64,000 nucleotides of DNA from contig CAJTYS010000004.1 of the NCBI GenBank assembly GCA_910583765.1, positions 84,947 through 148,946 on the forward strand, in the 5' to 3' direction. Made by a program: the position numbers and the translations under genes. Origin of the DNA: an uncultured Eubacteriales bacterium. Its GTDB lineage: Bacteria; Bacillota; Clostridia; Peptostreptococcales; Anaerovoracaceae. The notes under the pieces were generated by a model. It worked only from the letters and a program-made list of their open reading frames with translations. It searched no databases and had not been told where the DNA came from. Below, one piece after another: positions 50,842-59,233 of this stretch; within the stretch, counting starts at the first letter, position 1; the number at the start of each line of letters is the position of its first letter.

Positions 50842-51777
50842 TCACTTAAAAACCGCGATATATTTCTCCACCATCTTCACTGGTTTGTAAGAAAGCTTTG
50901 CTTTTCGCAGGTTTGGAATGCCCATGTCTTCTTCTCTGTTAATGTATTTCACAAAGGGCGGCACATTGATGCAGAATTCATTGTTGATGGCCTGATACAG
51001 CCCTCTGAAATTCACGTTGGCCTTTTCCACATGCACGGTGATGGTATTTTTGTTCAAAGTCCCGCCAATGGTAAGCGCTTCGATCTTTCCATCGATCAAG
51101 ATCGCGCCTGCGGTGTATCCTACCTTTTCCAGGTTGCGGAACACGTCTTCCATGGCCTGCTCTTCCATTTTCAGCATCTGCATTTCGTGCTCCGGCACTT
51201 CCTTGCGCTGGTTGAACTCATCGATGAAACGCATGGCGTCATCTGCCATGGCGGATGTGAGCGGCACGTATTCATATTGATAGTTTTTGTGGAAATAGTT
51301 GAGATGGTTCTTCTTTGCGTGATAGTCCCGTCCTTTCAATTCCACCAGATCCTGCCGCCTATAGACGTAATCGTAGTTTGGCCTGTCTTCTATGAATTTC
51401 ATCTTGCCCGGACAAGCGCTTTCTATGATGTCGATCATATGAAATGGCAGCAGACGGATGCTGAAAGGATGACCCTTTTCTTCAAAGATCTGTTTTGCCT
51501 CTTCCAGCGCTTCGCGGACTCCTTGCGGATCATACGCTCCAGTCTTTGTCAGCGGCGGAAACAGGAAAGGCTCAATAATGCCATCTTCCAGTTCCAAATG
51601 GCTGATGCCTGCCAGCAGCAGATAGTCCCCTGCCTGCATCCAGCTGAACCTGTTGATGTCCCTCCACATATACAGGGCAGAAAAGGACAGTCCCGAAGTT
51701 TTATAATCATAGCCATTTAAGTATTCTTCCAAAAATGACCGGTCTTCTACAGTTATACGGTTTTCAAACATGAACAT
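50842..51777 (-). CDS. DUF2156 family protein (GNAT-fold, phosphatidylglycerol lysyltransferase C-domain-like)
   Basis: A 311-residue soluble protein. It has the DUF2156 layout, a duplicated GNAT fold as in the catalytic domain of MprF-type lysyltransferases, but no membrane domain. Visible landmarks are the YLNGYDYKTSGLSFSALYMWRD start (about 19-40), RRQDLVELKGRDYHAKKNHLNYF (about 140-162) and the C-terminal INREEDMGIPNLRKAKLSYKP (about 280-300). Clostridial homologues are often annotated as phosphatidylglycerol lysyltransferase domain proteins; the stand-alone form may transfer an aminoacyl group to another acceptor. The ATG lies three bases after the surE stop within a GGAGG site overlap. 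Confidence 0.82.
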   Translation of the reverse strand: MFMFENRITVEDRSFLEEYLNGYDYKTSGLSFSALYMWRDINRFSWMQAGDYLLLAGISHLELEDGIIEPFLFPPLTKTGAYDPQGVREALEEAKQIFEEKGHPFSIRLLPFHMIDIIESACPGKMKFIEDRPNYDYVYRRQDLVELKGRDYHAKKNHLNYFHKNYQYEYVPLTSAMADDAMRFIDEFNQRKEVPEHEMQMLKMEEQAMEDVFRNLEKVGYTAGAILIDGKIEALTIGGTLNKNTITVHVEKANVNFRGLYQAINNEFCINVPPFVKYINREEDMGIPNLRKAKLSYKPVKMVEKYIAVFK

Positions 51778-51780
51778 ATA

Positions 51781-52545
51781 TTATTCCTCCAGCCTCCAGT
51801 TTTTGACTTGTTCTATGAAATCGTATCTCGTCATATCGTACTGCAGGGGCGTGATGCTGGCATAGCCGTCCTGCATGGAAATCACGTCAATGTCATCTGG
51901 GAGTCCTTCGTAGATCACTGGATTGCCTTCATACCAGTATTGGGTCTTCCCGTTCTCTCCCATTTGCGGCCGAAACCACTCTTGGTACTCCCTTGCGCCC
52001 AGCCTTGTGTATTTCACGCCTTTGATCTGATCTTTGGGCAGATCCGGCGTATTGATGTTGAGGACTGTCTTGGCGTCCATTTGGGGAAAACCCTTCCTGC
52101 ACGCGTTCACTGCCAATTCACAGGCCAATTCAAAATGGGTGGCCTGATGGCTATTGACAGAAACCGCCACAGACGGGATCCCGCAAAGAGAGCCTTCTAC
52201 AGCGGCCGACACGGTCCCTGAATACAAGGTGTCCGTTCCCAGATTGCCCCCAAGGTTGATCCCTGAATAAACCATATCCACCTTGATCCCCTGATCCAGC
52301 AGGATTTTGGTGCCGATCTTCACGCAGTCAGCCGGCGTCCCTGATATGGCATAGGCCTTTGCCCCATGTTCAAAGACCGTCTCCTCTACCTCAATGGGTT
52401 TGCCCACTGTGATGCCATGACCTGCCGCGCTTCTCTGAGAGTCAGGCGCGCAGACATAAATATCCGCCTCTTTTGACAAAGCCGCTCCCAGCGCGCGAAT
52501 CCCAGAAGCCTGAATCCCATCATCATTTGTCAGCAATATATTCAA
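51781..52545 (-). CDS. surE: 5'-nucleotidase SurE
   Basis: A 254-residue metal-dependent phosphatase that dephosphorylates nucleoside monophosphates. The signature LLTNDDGIQASG is at about residues 4-15, where the two Asp residues bind the metal; SGTPADCVKIG (about 88-98) and YSGINLGGNLGTDTLYSGTVSAA (about 113-135) are the other conserved segments. It starts with TTG at 52545, after an AAAGGGG site; the nearby ATG is out of frame. The stop is followed directly by the DUF2156 gene, so the two share a transcript. The 92-bp repeat array begins about 55 bases upstream of the start. Confidence 0.95.
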   Translation of the reverse strand: MNILLTNDDGIQASGIRALGAALSKEADIYVCAPDSQRSAAGHGITVGKPIEVEETVFEHGAKAYAISGTPADCVKIGTKILLDQGIKVDMVYSGINLGGNLGTDTLYSGTVSAAVEGSLCGIPSVAVSVNSHQATHFELACELAVNACRKGFPQMDAKTVLNINTPDLPKDQIKGVKYTRLGAREYQEWFRPQMGENGKTQYWYEGNPVIYEGLPDDIDVISMQDGYASITPLQYDMTRYDFIEQVKNWRLEE

Positions 52546-52600
52546 TCCTCATTCCCCTTTCGCCAAATACCAATCTATCACGCCTATCGTGTTATTCTGC

Positions 52601-52972
52601 CATGAAACTTCTCTAAACATGCATTTGCGATTCATGATTCAATGAACGCTTCCTTACGGCAACGCCGTATCAATCAATTGCGTTTATTATACCACGGCCT
52701 TCCTCTGATTATATGATCCCTGGCCGTGATTCAATGAACGCTTCATTTCGGCAACGCCGTATCAATCAACTGCGTTTATTATACCACGGCCTTCCTCTGA
52801 TTATATGATCCTTGGCCGTGATTCAATGAACGCTTCATTTCGGCAACGCCGTATCAATCAACTGCGTTTATTATACCACGGCCTTCCTCTAAATATATGA
52901 TCCCTGGCCGTGATTCAATGAACGCTTCATTTCGGCAACGCCGCTTCCAATCAACTGCGTTCATTATACCAT
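52601..52972. repeat. 92-bp structured tandem repeat array, four units
   Basis: Units start at 52636, 52728, 52820 and 52912, each exactly 92 bp apart, with a degraded segment to the left. Each has hairpin B, arms AATGAACGC and GCGTTTATT (GCGTTCATT in the last) around CGGC-AAC-GCCG, and hairpin A, CACGGCC/GGCCGTG with a 22-base loop (52693-52699 with 52722-52728 in the first gap). The left-most hairpin A is CATGAA/TTCATG (52601-52606 with 52631-52636). The array fills most of the 679-base gap between surE and the TM2 gene; 52973-53224 shows no other gene. Confidence 0.9.
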
Positions 52973-53224
52973 AACTTTCGCACCATACGCTTCTCTTTTT
53001 TTGCGGCAGGCAAAATCCGCAAAATTCAGACTTCTAGATCATGCCCCGATCAGCCGCGGATATCCATGTGCGGCTTGCGGTGCGTCAGGCCTTTTCATAC
53101 TAGAGTCGTAGGCCTAGTCCACTTGCTTCATACTGTTGTTCTACAGACAGGAATTCGATTTTTTGCTAAAGTGTAAGCCACGACATTCATTATGATGATC
53201 ATTAGTAGGAGGAACAAAAAAACA

Positions 53225-53539
53225 ATGACCGATATTGAATCACTGAAAAAATATGTTGGAAAAGAACACTGGCAGGAGGCAGAGGCTGCCGCGGCGACCT
53301 GTGGAAAAGAAAAGCTGGCAGACCTTACGTTTAAAAATCCTGTTGTCGCGCTGATTCTTTCCATATTCTTGGGTATGTTCGGGATCGACCGGCTCTATCA
53401 GGGCGGACTGAAAATGTTCGGCTGCAAGCTGGCTATGGTGGCTCTCACCTTTGGGACATGGTGGCTGGCTGACATTTATTTCAATAAGCATGTGATCGAA
53501 GAAGCGAATTTTGAAAAGCTTCTTGCAGCGGCAGCATGA
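53225..53539 (+). CDS. TM2 domain-containing protein
   Basis: A 104-residue membrane protein. After an N-terminal cytoplasmic part (about 1-35) comes the TM2 domain: two helices joined by a short turn, with FLGMFGIDRLYQGG (about 46-59) matching the conserved G-x-x-G-x-D/H-x-F/L-Y-x-G pattern. The ATG at 53225 follows AGGAGG, somewhat widely spaced; an upstream in-frame ATG lacks a site. The gene is monocistronic, divergent from surE and convergent with the LuxR gene. The family's function is not known. Confidence 0.85.
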   Translation: MTDIESLKKYVGKEHWQEAEAAAATCGKEKLADLTFKNPVVALILSIFLGMFGIDRLYQGGLKMFGCKLAMVALTFGTWWLADIYFNKHVIEEANFEKLLAAAA

Positions 53540-53589
53540 TCTTCCGCGGATCACAATGTTATAAATCTCACTCATGAACCACTAAAAGC

Positions 53590-53633
53590 AAAAGCACGAT
53601 GCTGTTCTCTATGACCTGAGGGCTCGTGCTTTT
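53590..53633. terminator. Bidirectional terminator between the TM2 and LuxR genes
   Basis: AAAAGCACGA (53590-53599) pairs with TCGTGCTTTT (53624-53633), a perfect 10-bp stem with T-rich flanks on both strands. Confidence 0.85.
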
Positions 53634-53640
53634 GTGATTT

Positions 53641-54642
53641 TTATTCTTCTTTTTCTTCTTTGGGCGCTGGGTCTGGATTTTCGCCTCGTATGATATATGT
53701 CACGCCAATGCGATTTTTGACGTCCATTTTTCGGAAAATATTATACACATGGGTCTTGACCGTGCTTTCAGAAATGAACAGCAGCTTTGCGATCTCCCCA
53801 TTGCTTTTGCCTTCATAGATGAGCCGACTCAGATCTTTTTCCCTGCCTGTCAGTTCAAAGTCTTTTGCCACTTCGTCCAGCCGTTTGTCAAGATCGAATC
53901 CCTTTTGCCTTGGTTCAGGCCGCTCCTCGCTGCTTGCGAAAGCTTGGCTAAAGTCATTTTTATAGATGAAGATCACGGTAGCGATATTGACCACGAACCA
54001 AAAAATGATGGTCAGGTCCAGGGGTTCTCGGATGAACTTGCTGTTCCCCCAATACACAGAGGCTTCGCCCCAAAAGTAGGAAGCATAATTCCATACCAGC
54101 ATGGCGGTAACGATGACCATGTAATAGATCGTGCCTTTTGGTTTATGGTCCAGCACGCATTTGCTGGCATACACCACGCTTCCGATGAGCATAATGAGCA
54201 GGAGGATGATGTCCGTTACTAGCAGCAGCCAGCGAAGGGCATAAAAATAATTGACTGTGAATAGGATCGTGGAGCCGAACCAAAGCAAGGCGTAAATCAA
54301 GATGTATGTCCTTGCTGCTTTCTGCAGGGCGGAAAATTCATCGGTTTGGGCAATGCTCTTTCCCAGGTGAAGCCAGAGGTAAAAAAGGATGGCGATGACA
54401 CAGCTTCCGATTCGAAGCGCCAGCATGTCGGTAATGTTTCCCAAGACATATCCGGTATAATAAAGAAGCAAATCGTACAAGCTCATGACCAGCATGCCGA
54501 TCAGAAATGCTTTCAGCGCTTTGTTCAGTGGAGCGGGCCGCCTTTTTCCTGCGAGAAATACCATGGTGATCCCTGCGATCCCCAGAAAAATCGCAAATAA
54601 ATAGCAAAACAACACGCCCTCTCTGATAAAAGTCACTGTCAT
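53641..54642 (-). CDS. Membrane-bound LuxR-family regulator
   Basis: A 333-residue protein with about seven hydrophobic helices in the first 225 residues and a LuxR-type helix-turn-helix at the C-terminus (FELTGREKDLSRLIYEGKSN through STVKTHVYNIFRKM, about 262-310). It has no phosphorylation receiver domain. The architecture, a multi-helix membrane sensor fused directly to a LuxR DNA-binding domain, is common in gut Firmicutes and Actinobacteria and would allow direct signalling from the membrane to DNA. Its ligand and targets are unknown. It stands alone, followed by a shared terminator. Confidence 0.88.
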   Translation of the reverse strand: MTVTFIREGVLFCYLFAIFLGIAGITMVFLAGKRRPAPLNKALKAFLIGMLVMSLYDLLLYYTGYVLGNITDMLALRIGSCVIAILFYLWLHLGKSIAQTDEFSALQKAARTYILIYALLWFGSTILFTVNYFYALRWLLLVTDIILLLIMLIGSVVYASKCVLDHKPKGTIYYMVIVTAMLVWNYASYFWGEASVYWGNSKFIREPLDLTIIFWFVVNIATVIFIYKNDFSQAFASSEERPEPRQKGFDLDKRLDEVAKDFELTGREKDLSRLIYEGKSNGEIAKLLFISESTVKTHVYNIFRKMDVKNRIGVTYIIRGENPDPAPKEEKEE

Positions 54643-54750
54643 GTCTCCCTTTCATAAAAAATTGATAACTATTATACTATAGTTCTCTTCTGACCATGAT
54701 GCAAGCTTTTTCTGCCCACATGCCTCTAGGTTCTTTCTTTCCACCAAAAA

Positions 54751-54791
54751 ACGAAAGTACCAGAGCCCTTCGATCTGTCTGGCACTTCCGT
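54751..54791 (-). terminator. Intrinsic terminator between the sirtuin and LuxR genes
   Basis: An imperfect stem built from ACG, AAGT and CCAGA segments and their complements closes on the minus strand and is followed by TTTTTT. It ends the sirtuin transcript. Confidence 0.65.
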
Positions 54792-54833
54792 ACTAAACGT
54801 ACTAAAAAATACTGAAATCCACAAAAGACAGCT

Positions 54834-55559
54834 TTAATCTCCCAAGACTTTCCCAATCGCATCATTGATGACCAGCGTGGCCCGACTATCATACTGAGTC
54901 TGGGATTTGTTAATGAGGATTAGGTTGTCGCCTCTGAAATAATTGATCAGCCCCGCAGCCGGATACACTACTAAAGAAGTGCCTCCCACGATCAGAGTGT
55001 CTGCCTTGCTGATGGCGTTCACCGCGCCGGAGATCACCTCCTCATCTAAAGCTTCTTCGTAAAGAACCACATCTGGCTTTATGATACCGCCGCATTTTTC
55101 ACATTTTGGGATGTCACCTTCGCAGTGCTCCGGCTCCATCACATAGTCCAGATCGTAAAACGCATTGCAGTCCATGCAGTAGTTTCGCAGCACGGAACCA
55201 TGCAGCTCATAGACTTTCTTGCTGCCGGCCAGTTGATGAAGGCCATCGATGTTTTGCGTCACCACGGCTGTCAATTTTCCCTCTTGCTCCAAACGCGCCA
55301 AGGCTTCGTGGGCTTTATTGGGCTTTGCGTCCTGATAGATCAGGTTATTCTTGTAATAATCGAAAAACGTGTCCATATGGTTCATGAAAAAAGAATGGGA
55401 TAGCATGGTTTCCGGCGACTGTCCGTACTGGGACACTGCTTGATAAAGCCCGCTTTCCGACCGGAAATCCGGTATGTTGCTTTCCGTGGAAACGCCTGCG
55501 CCTCCAAAAAACACGATCTTTTTACTCTCATCAATGACAGCTTTCACTCTTGCGTCCAT
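54834..55559 (-). CDS. NAD-dependent protein deacylase (sirtuin)
   Basis: A 241-residue Sir2 enzyme that removes acyl groups from lysines while cleaving NAD. GAGVSTESNIPDFRS (about 20-34) and TQNIDGLH (about 100-107) form the NAD site; the catalytic histidine is in ELHGS (about 118-122); the zinc is held by C-x2-C (CMDC, about 127-130) and a second pair (CEKC, about 152-155). The length is typical of class U bacterial sirtuins. It is 15 bases downstream of the lipoprotein gene on the same strand. Targets cannot be read from sequence. Confidence 0.95.
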   Translation of the reverse strand: MDARVKAVIDESKKIVFFGGAGVSTESNIPDFRSESGLYQAVSQYGQSPETMLSHSFFMNHMDTFFDYYKNNLIYQDAKPNKAHEALARLEQEGKLTAVVTQNIDGLHQLAGSKKVYELHGSVLRNYCMDCNAFYDLDYVMEPEHCEGDIPKCEKCGGIIKPDVVLYEEALDEEVISGAVNAISKADTLIVGGTSLVVYPAAGLINYFRGDNLILINKSQTQYDSRATLVINDAIGKVLGD

Positions 55560-55574
55560 GGTCTTGCTCCTCCT

Positions 55575-56342
55575 TTATTCTTCTATGATCACATCTTCTT
55601 CAGGAAAGGCTGCTGTTTCTTCATAATCTTTTGGGATCTTGAAGACGTTTTCTGGGAACTGGCCTTCTTGGAACTTTGTGATCTTTTCAGTCCTCCGATA
55701 GATCGGGGTGTTTTTCTTTCCGTTCTCTCCGATTTTTTCCTGCAGTTCTATGAGGGCATGAAGTTCTCCCTTTTCATTCATCACATAGCGCCTAATGAGC
55801 ACGTACTCTTCCATGACCACCTGCTCGTCTTCTGTGTAGCCTTCAAATTCGTATTTCCCCTGATATTCGTCATAATCATAGGTCTTTCCGTCCATCTCCA
55901 TTTGATCTGATTTCACATAGGTCAGCTTCATCTCATCTTCTGCCCCCGCTTCCCCTTCAGCAGGAGCATCGCTTACTTCCTTGGAGTATTCTTTGTCCGA
56001 GTCATACACAGAATAAAAGGCGTTTTTCGTTTCAATGTCCCGTATGTCCAATTTCTCCTCGCCGCTCAAAAAAACATAGTTTCCTTTGCCGTCCCGCGCT
56101 TCGCCTTTCAGACCTGTTTCCGTGACCTCATCTTCTATAAATTCCTCTACTACATTGGCTTCGTAATAGTATTTGCTGTCATCGTTTTCAAGCAGCTGAT
56201 AGTACTTGGCTGACGGGATGCTGCTTTCCCCGCTGCTCACCTGGCTTTGACTGCTCGATTGGCTCTTTGCGTCATCTTTTCCGCATGCGGCCAAGCTGCA
56301 GATCATGGTGAAAACTAAAATCATCGCTGCTATTTTTTTCAT
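55575..56342 (-). CDS. Lipoprotein, unknown function
   Basis: A 255-residue secreted lipoprotein. The signal peptide ends with LAAC, with the lipid-modified cysteine at about residue 20. A Ser/Gln-rich linker (about 27-42) is followed by a soluble acidic domain with many Tyr, Asp and Glu residues and no recognisable motif to me. The ATG follows AGGAGG. It is probably co-transcribed with the sirtuin gene 15 bases downstream. The acidic beta-rich composition resembles LolA-like or other clostridial lipoproteins, but this is only a suggestion. Confidence 0.75.
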   Translation of the reverse strand: MKKIAAMILVFTMICSLAACGKDDAKSQSSSQSQVSSGESSIPSAKYYQLLENDDSKYYYEANVVEEFIEDEVTETGLKGEARDGKGNYVFLSGEEKLDIRDIETKNAFYSVYDSDKEYSKEVSDAPAEGEAGAEDEMKLTYVKSDQMEMDGKTYDYDEYQGKYEFEGYTEDEQVVMEEYVLIRRYVMNEKGELHALIELQEKIGENGKKNTPIYRRTEKITKFQEGQFPENVFKIPKDYEETAAFPEEDVIIEE

Positions 56343-56410
56343 TCTTTATCCTCCTATCATCAAGTGCTTTTATTGAAAAATAATGGTGCTTGCCCTATCC
56401 TGAAACATAG

Positions 56411-56447
56411 AAAAAAACCGGACACGAGTCTATCCTTCGTATCCGGT
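56411..56447 (-). terminator. Strong intrinsic terminator after the YjfB-like gene
   Basis: ACCGGA-T-ACGA pairs with TCGT-G-TCCGGT (one mismatch) on the minus strand, followed by seven T. Confidence 0.85.
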
Positions 56448-56457
56448 CACTCTTTGA

Positions 56458-56637
56458 TCAAGCCATCATGTCAATGTTCTGCCCTAAGCCAGTTAAAGCA
56501 GCGTCCAGACTGCGGAGCAACTGGGCAGCTGCCTCGGACTGCGTGTCCATCGCGTCTTTCATCAATGAAATGCTGACAGCCTGCTGTGTCTGCGCCTGGC
56601 TATAGACGATGCTTGCCGCTGCAATGCTCTCTACCAT
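56458..56637 (-). CDS. YjfB-like putative motility protein
   Basis: A 59-residue helical peptide. It starts with a Met-Val-Glu-Ser-Ile segment, has SQAQTQQAVSISLMKDAMD in the middle and ends in GLGQNIDMMA; the late L-G-x-N-I-D motif and Gln-rich helix are those of the YjfB family, described as putative motility proteins. I chose ATG at 56637, correctly spaced from GAGGTG; the earlier codon nine residues upstream overlaps that site. No flagellar genes lie nearby, so it is an orphan here. The role is not known. Confidence 0.7.
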   Translation of the reverse strand: MVESIAAASIVYSQAQTQQAVSISLMKDAMDTQSEAAAQLLRSLDAALTGLGQNIDMMA

Positions 56638-56836
56638 ATCATCTGTCACCTCTTTTCCATCCATGCCTGATACGTTTTTGTCATTGTTTCTTACTTGTTA
56701 ACCTTACACCATTCAAGGCTGAATTGCAAGGGTATTTTTTACCTTTGTTCTTCTTTTTTTCAAAGTCTTGGAAAAGCGCCCCGTCCCTGCCAGCTCTGCC
56801 CCGGGCGTGCGCTGCCTGTTGTGTTTTTCAATCAGA

Positions 56837-58327
56837 TCATGCGAACAAAGTGATATCGATCAAACTCATGGCTGCCACAAGTATGATGGCATAAACAGCT
56901 GTGGAAGCGGACATCAGGTACAGCAATCGATCCTGCGGCGGTATGAACGCCGCTGCCGCGGCTTTTGTCATCACGATCAGCGTGACTAGCACTGTGACGG
57001 CTATGGCTCCCATGGCAGCAAAAGGGGCAAAGGCGATGAGCAGTGTGGCGATAATCAGCAATACTGTTGGCAAAAGGCTGGCCGTGCCGCAGGCTCCGAT
57101 GAGTATTTTGACCGGACAGTCTGTTCGGAAAAGGTAGCCTGCCCCAAAGAGGATCCCCACCCATAAAGCATCCATGAGGATGGCGCACAGGAAAACCTTT
57201 GCTGCGAATCCAAAGGAGTCCCCGCCCGTGAGCCACGGCGCGATCATGCCCAAGGAAACTGTGATCTTTTTCATAAAGGCCGCGGCAAGGACCGCCAAGA
57301 TCACGTCCTTGAACAGGAAGAAGCCAATTCCTGACAAACATGCGTCTTCGTCCGCAGCTCGTTCTATGGTAGATTCCGGTTTCTTGAAGAAATCCGCTAA
57401 AAGTCCAAATGCCAGCCCCTGCTTGGATTGTCTCCTGCCCCGAATCTCCGCAGGCGACACTGCTCCTGTCCGCGTACCACAGGCATCGCAGAATGCCGCG
57501 CCTTCTGGAAGAGCCTTGCCGCAGGCCATGCAAAACAGCGGTTCATATCCTGTGTTAGATGTCCCTTGTTCTTGATTAGGCTCTCCAGAGGATACTGCTT
57601 CCACGCCCTTTTTCTCAGGGTCTTTCTCCTCTGTCAGCGCCGCTCCTTTGTCTTTTAATGGCTCTGTCTCTTCCAGTACTGCTGGCTTGATCGGTTCTTC
57701 TGATCCTGCGGATGCCCTTGATTCTGGCGTTCCTGTCTCCCCTGTCTCTTCTTCCGGCTCTATTGATTCTTCTCGCTCTTCTGGTTCTTCTCCAAAATCC
57801 ACGATGGGCAGATTCTTTCGTATAGCGCCCACCCTTGGTTCAACGAAAAATTCGTCTTCCGGATCTATGCCGCTTTTGATAAAAACGCCTGGATCATTCT
57901 CACCTGCAGGCGCCTGCCCCTGTGTTTCCTGCGACTCGCTGTCTGGCTCAATCTGGCACTCTGGCTCACTTTGAGCCTCTGATTCAACCGGAGATTCCAG
58001 CTCGCTCTCTGACGGTTCCGCGTCCATTGGTCCTTTCTGCTCTTGATGCTCTTCTTCTATTTTCCGCGCTTCCTTTGAGCTTGACGATGATTTTACAAAG
58101 ATCATCGTCTTTTCAGGGGAATCAGCGCAATCACCATTTCCATCCAATTCCATCAATTCGTTCACATCTCGTATCTCTTCTTCTATTTTTTCTATGTTCG
58201 ATCCCTTTGGCGGATCTCCATATCCCTCTTGAAATTCTATGGCGGAGCCTGCCCTCACCGGTTCTCCGCAATTCTCGCAAAACTTTGAATCCTCGTCGAT
58301 TTTCGCACCGCAATTTTCACAGAACAT
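56837..58327 (-). CDS. Double zinc-ribbon membrane protein with acidic linker
   Basis: A 496-residue protein. Residues 3-20 form a zinc ribbon (CENC, CENC), and a second lies near 266-283 (CMAC, CDAC). Between them is a long acidic, Glu/Ser/Pro-rich linker (about 30-255). The C-terminal part (about 335-496) has five or so hydrophobic helices. The combination of amino-terminal zinc ribbon, disordered linker and membrane bundle resembles the protein at 9522-12383, but with two ribbons and no outer domain. Function unknown. The ATG has a modest binding site (GGGAGG). Confidence 0.75.
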   Translation of the reverse strand: MFCENCGAKIDEDSKFCENCGEPVRAGSAIEFQEGYGDPPKGSNIEKIEEEIRDVNELMELDGNGDCADSPEKTMIFVKSSSSSKEARKIEEEHQEQKGPMDAEPSESELESPVESEAQSEPECQIEPDSESQETQGQAPAGENDPGVFIKSGIDPEDEFFVEPRVGAIRKNLPIVDFGEEPEEREESIEPEEETGETGTPESRASAGSEEPIKPAVLEETEPLKDKGAALTEEKDPEKKGVEAVSSGEPNQEQGTSNTGYEPLFCMACGKALPEGAAFCDACGTRTGAVSPAEIRGRRQSKQGLAFGLLADFFKKPESTIERAADEDACLSGIGFFLFKDVILAVLAAAFMKKITVSLGMIAPWLTGGDSFGFAAKVFLCAILMDALWVGILFGAGYLFRTDCPVKILIGACGTASLLPTVLLIIATLLIAFAPFAAMGAIAVTVLVTLIVMTKAAAAAFIPPQDRLLYLMSASTAVYAIILVAAMSLIDITLFA

Positions 58328-58495
58328 TGATATTTGCCCTCCCAGTTTGTTTTAAGTCGAATTTGACCTAACATTATCAGGTTTACCGCAGCTTGTCAAG
58401 TCTCGTCGAAGAATTCAGATTTTTGCCCAAAAAGCCGGCCAGCCAAAGCCCTGACGCTGTTTTATGGAATCCCCTGCTCCCTGTTTCACGATCTT

Positions 58496-59233
58496 CTATA
58501 ACTGAAATTCTGTCAAGTTTTTCCAATAACGGACCGGCATCAGATTCTTTTGGCAGCGAGGATTGATTCTCTCTTTAATGGCCATGTTTTCAAAGTATTG
58601 TTTCCACATTTCCTGGTACGCCTTCTCTTCTGCGGACAGCGGCGGGATGTTGTCTTTTGTAAAGTGGCTGATATACCACTTTCCTCCATAAGCCACCAAT
58701 GCTTTGCTCCGTTTCACATCATGAATAATAAATGGGTCATTTTTGAATCGGTCGCTGAAATGGCTGGCCAGGAATTCCACGATATCGTGATCCGGTTCAA
58801 TGGGGCTGTACAAGATCCCGCCCTGCAGCTGAGAGAAACGAATCAGCCCTTTCATCCTGTGGACTTCGCCATTGATCTTGTACTCCGCTTCTTGGACCGG
58901 CACGACGATAGCATCTCCATGCAGCATACTGATACACGGACCTCTGACAAACCCTAGTCTAACATAATTAAGGATCTTGCTTTCCTTGTTTTCCACACTG
59001 GACATGAACACTTTGTAAATCCGTTTCAGCGTGAAGGCGGAAATCTTTTTTTCAATGGCTTCATATACGGTCACTGCCTTTTCTTCTTCTGTTTCCACCT
59101 CCCGATATCCGCCCAGCATGGTGGATTGGTATTCCTCCCGAGGAAAAATGCCGCTGGCCTTTTCTGTATAGTAATGGTGATAGATACAGGTCAGCAGTCC
59201 CTCGAAGGTGCCGTCATATAGATAATCAACCAT
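58496..59233 (-). CDS. TIGR03915-type protein, partner of a DNA-repair radical SAM enzyme
   Basis: A 245-residue protein with a DUF4130-type region. It opens MVDYLYDGTFEGLLTCIYHHY and contains LRRI-like and WYISHFTKDNIPPLS segments typical of the family. It is encoded directly after the radical SAM protein, with start and stop overlapping by eight bases, as in other genomes where TIGR03915 and TIGR03916 proteins pair. These pairs are thought to be linked to DNA modification or repair, but no activity has been shown to my knowledge. The upstream in-frame codons are inside the partner gene and are not used. Confidence 0.85.
   Translation of the reverse strand: MVDYLYDGTFEGLLTCIYHHYYTEKASGIFPREEYQSTMLGGYREVETEEEKAVTVYEAIEKKISAFTLKRIYKVFMSSVENKESKILNYVRLGFVRGPCISMLHGDAIVVPVQEAEYKINGEVHRMKGLIRFSQLQGGILYSPIEPDHDIVEFLASHFSDRFKNDPFIIHDVKRSKALVAYGGKWYISHFTKDNIPPLSAEEKAYQEMWKQYFENMAIKERINPRCQKNLMPVRYWKNLTEFQL

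Noticed and set aside
53128..53364. Minus-strand reading frame opposite the TM2 gene
   Set aside because: It is the antisense shadow of the TM2 coding sequence and has no binding site.
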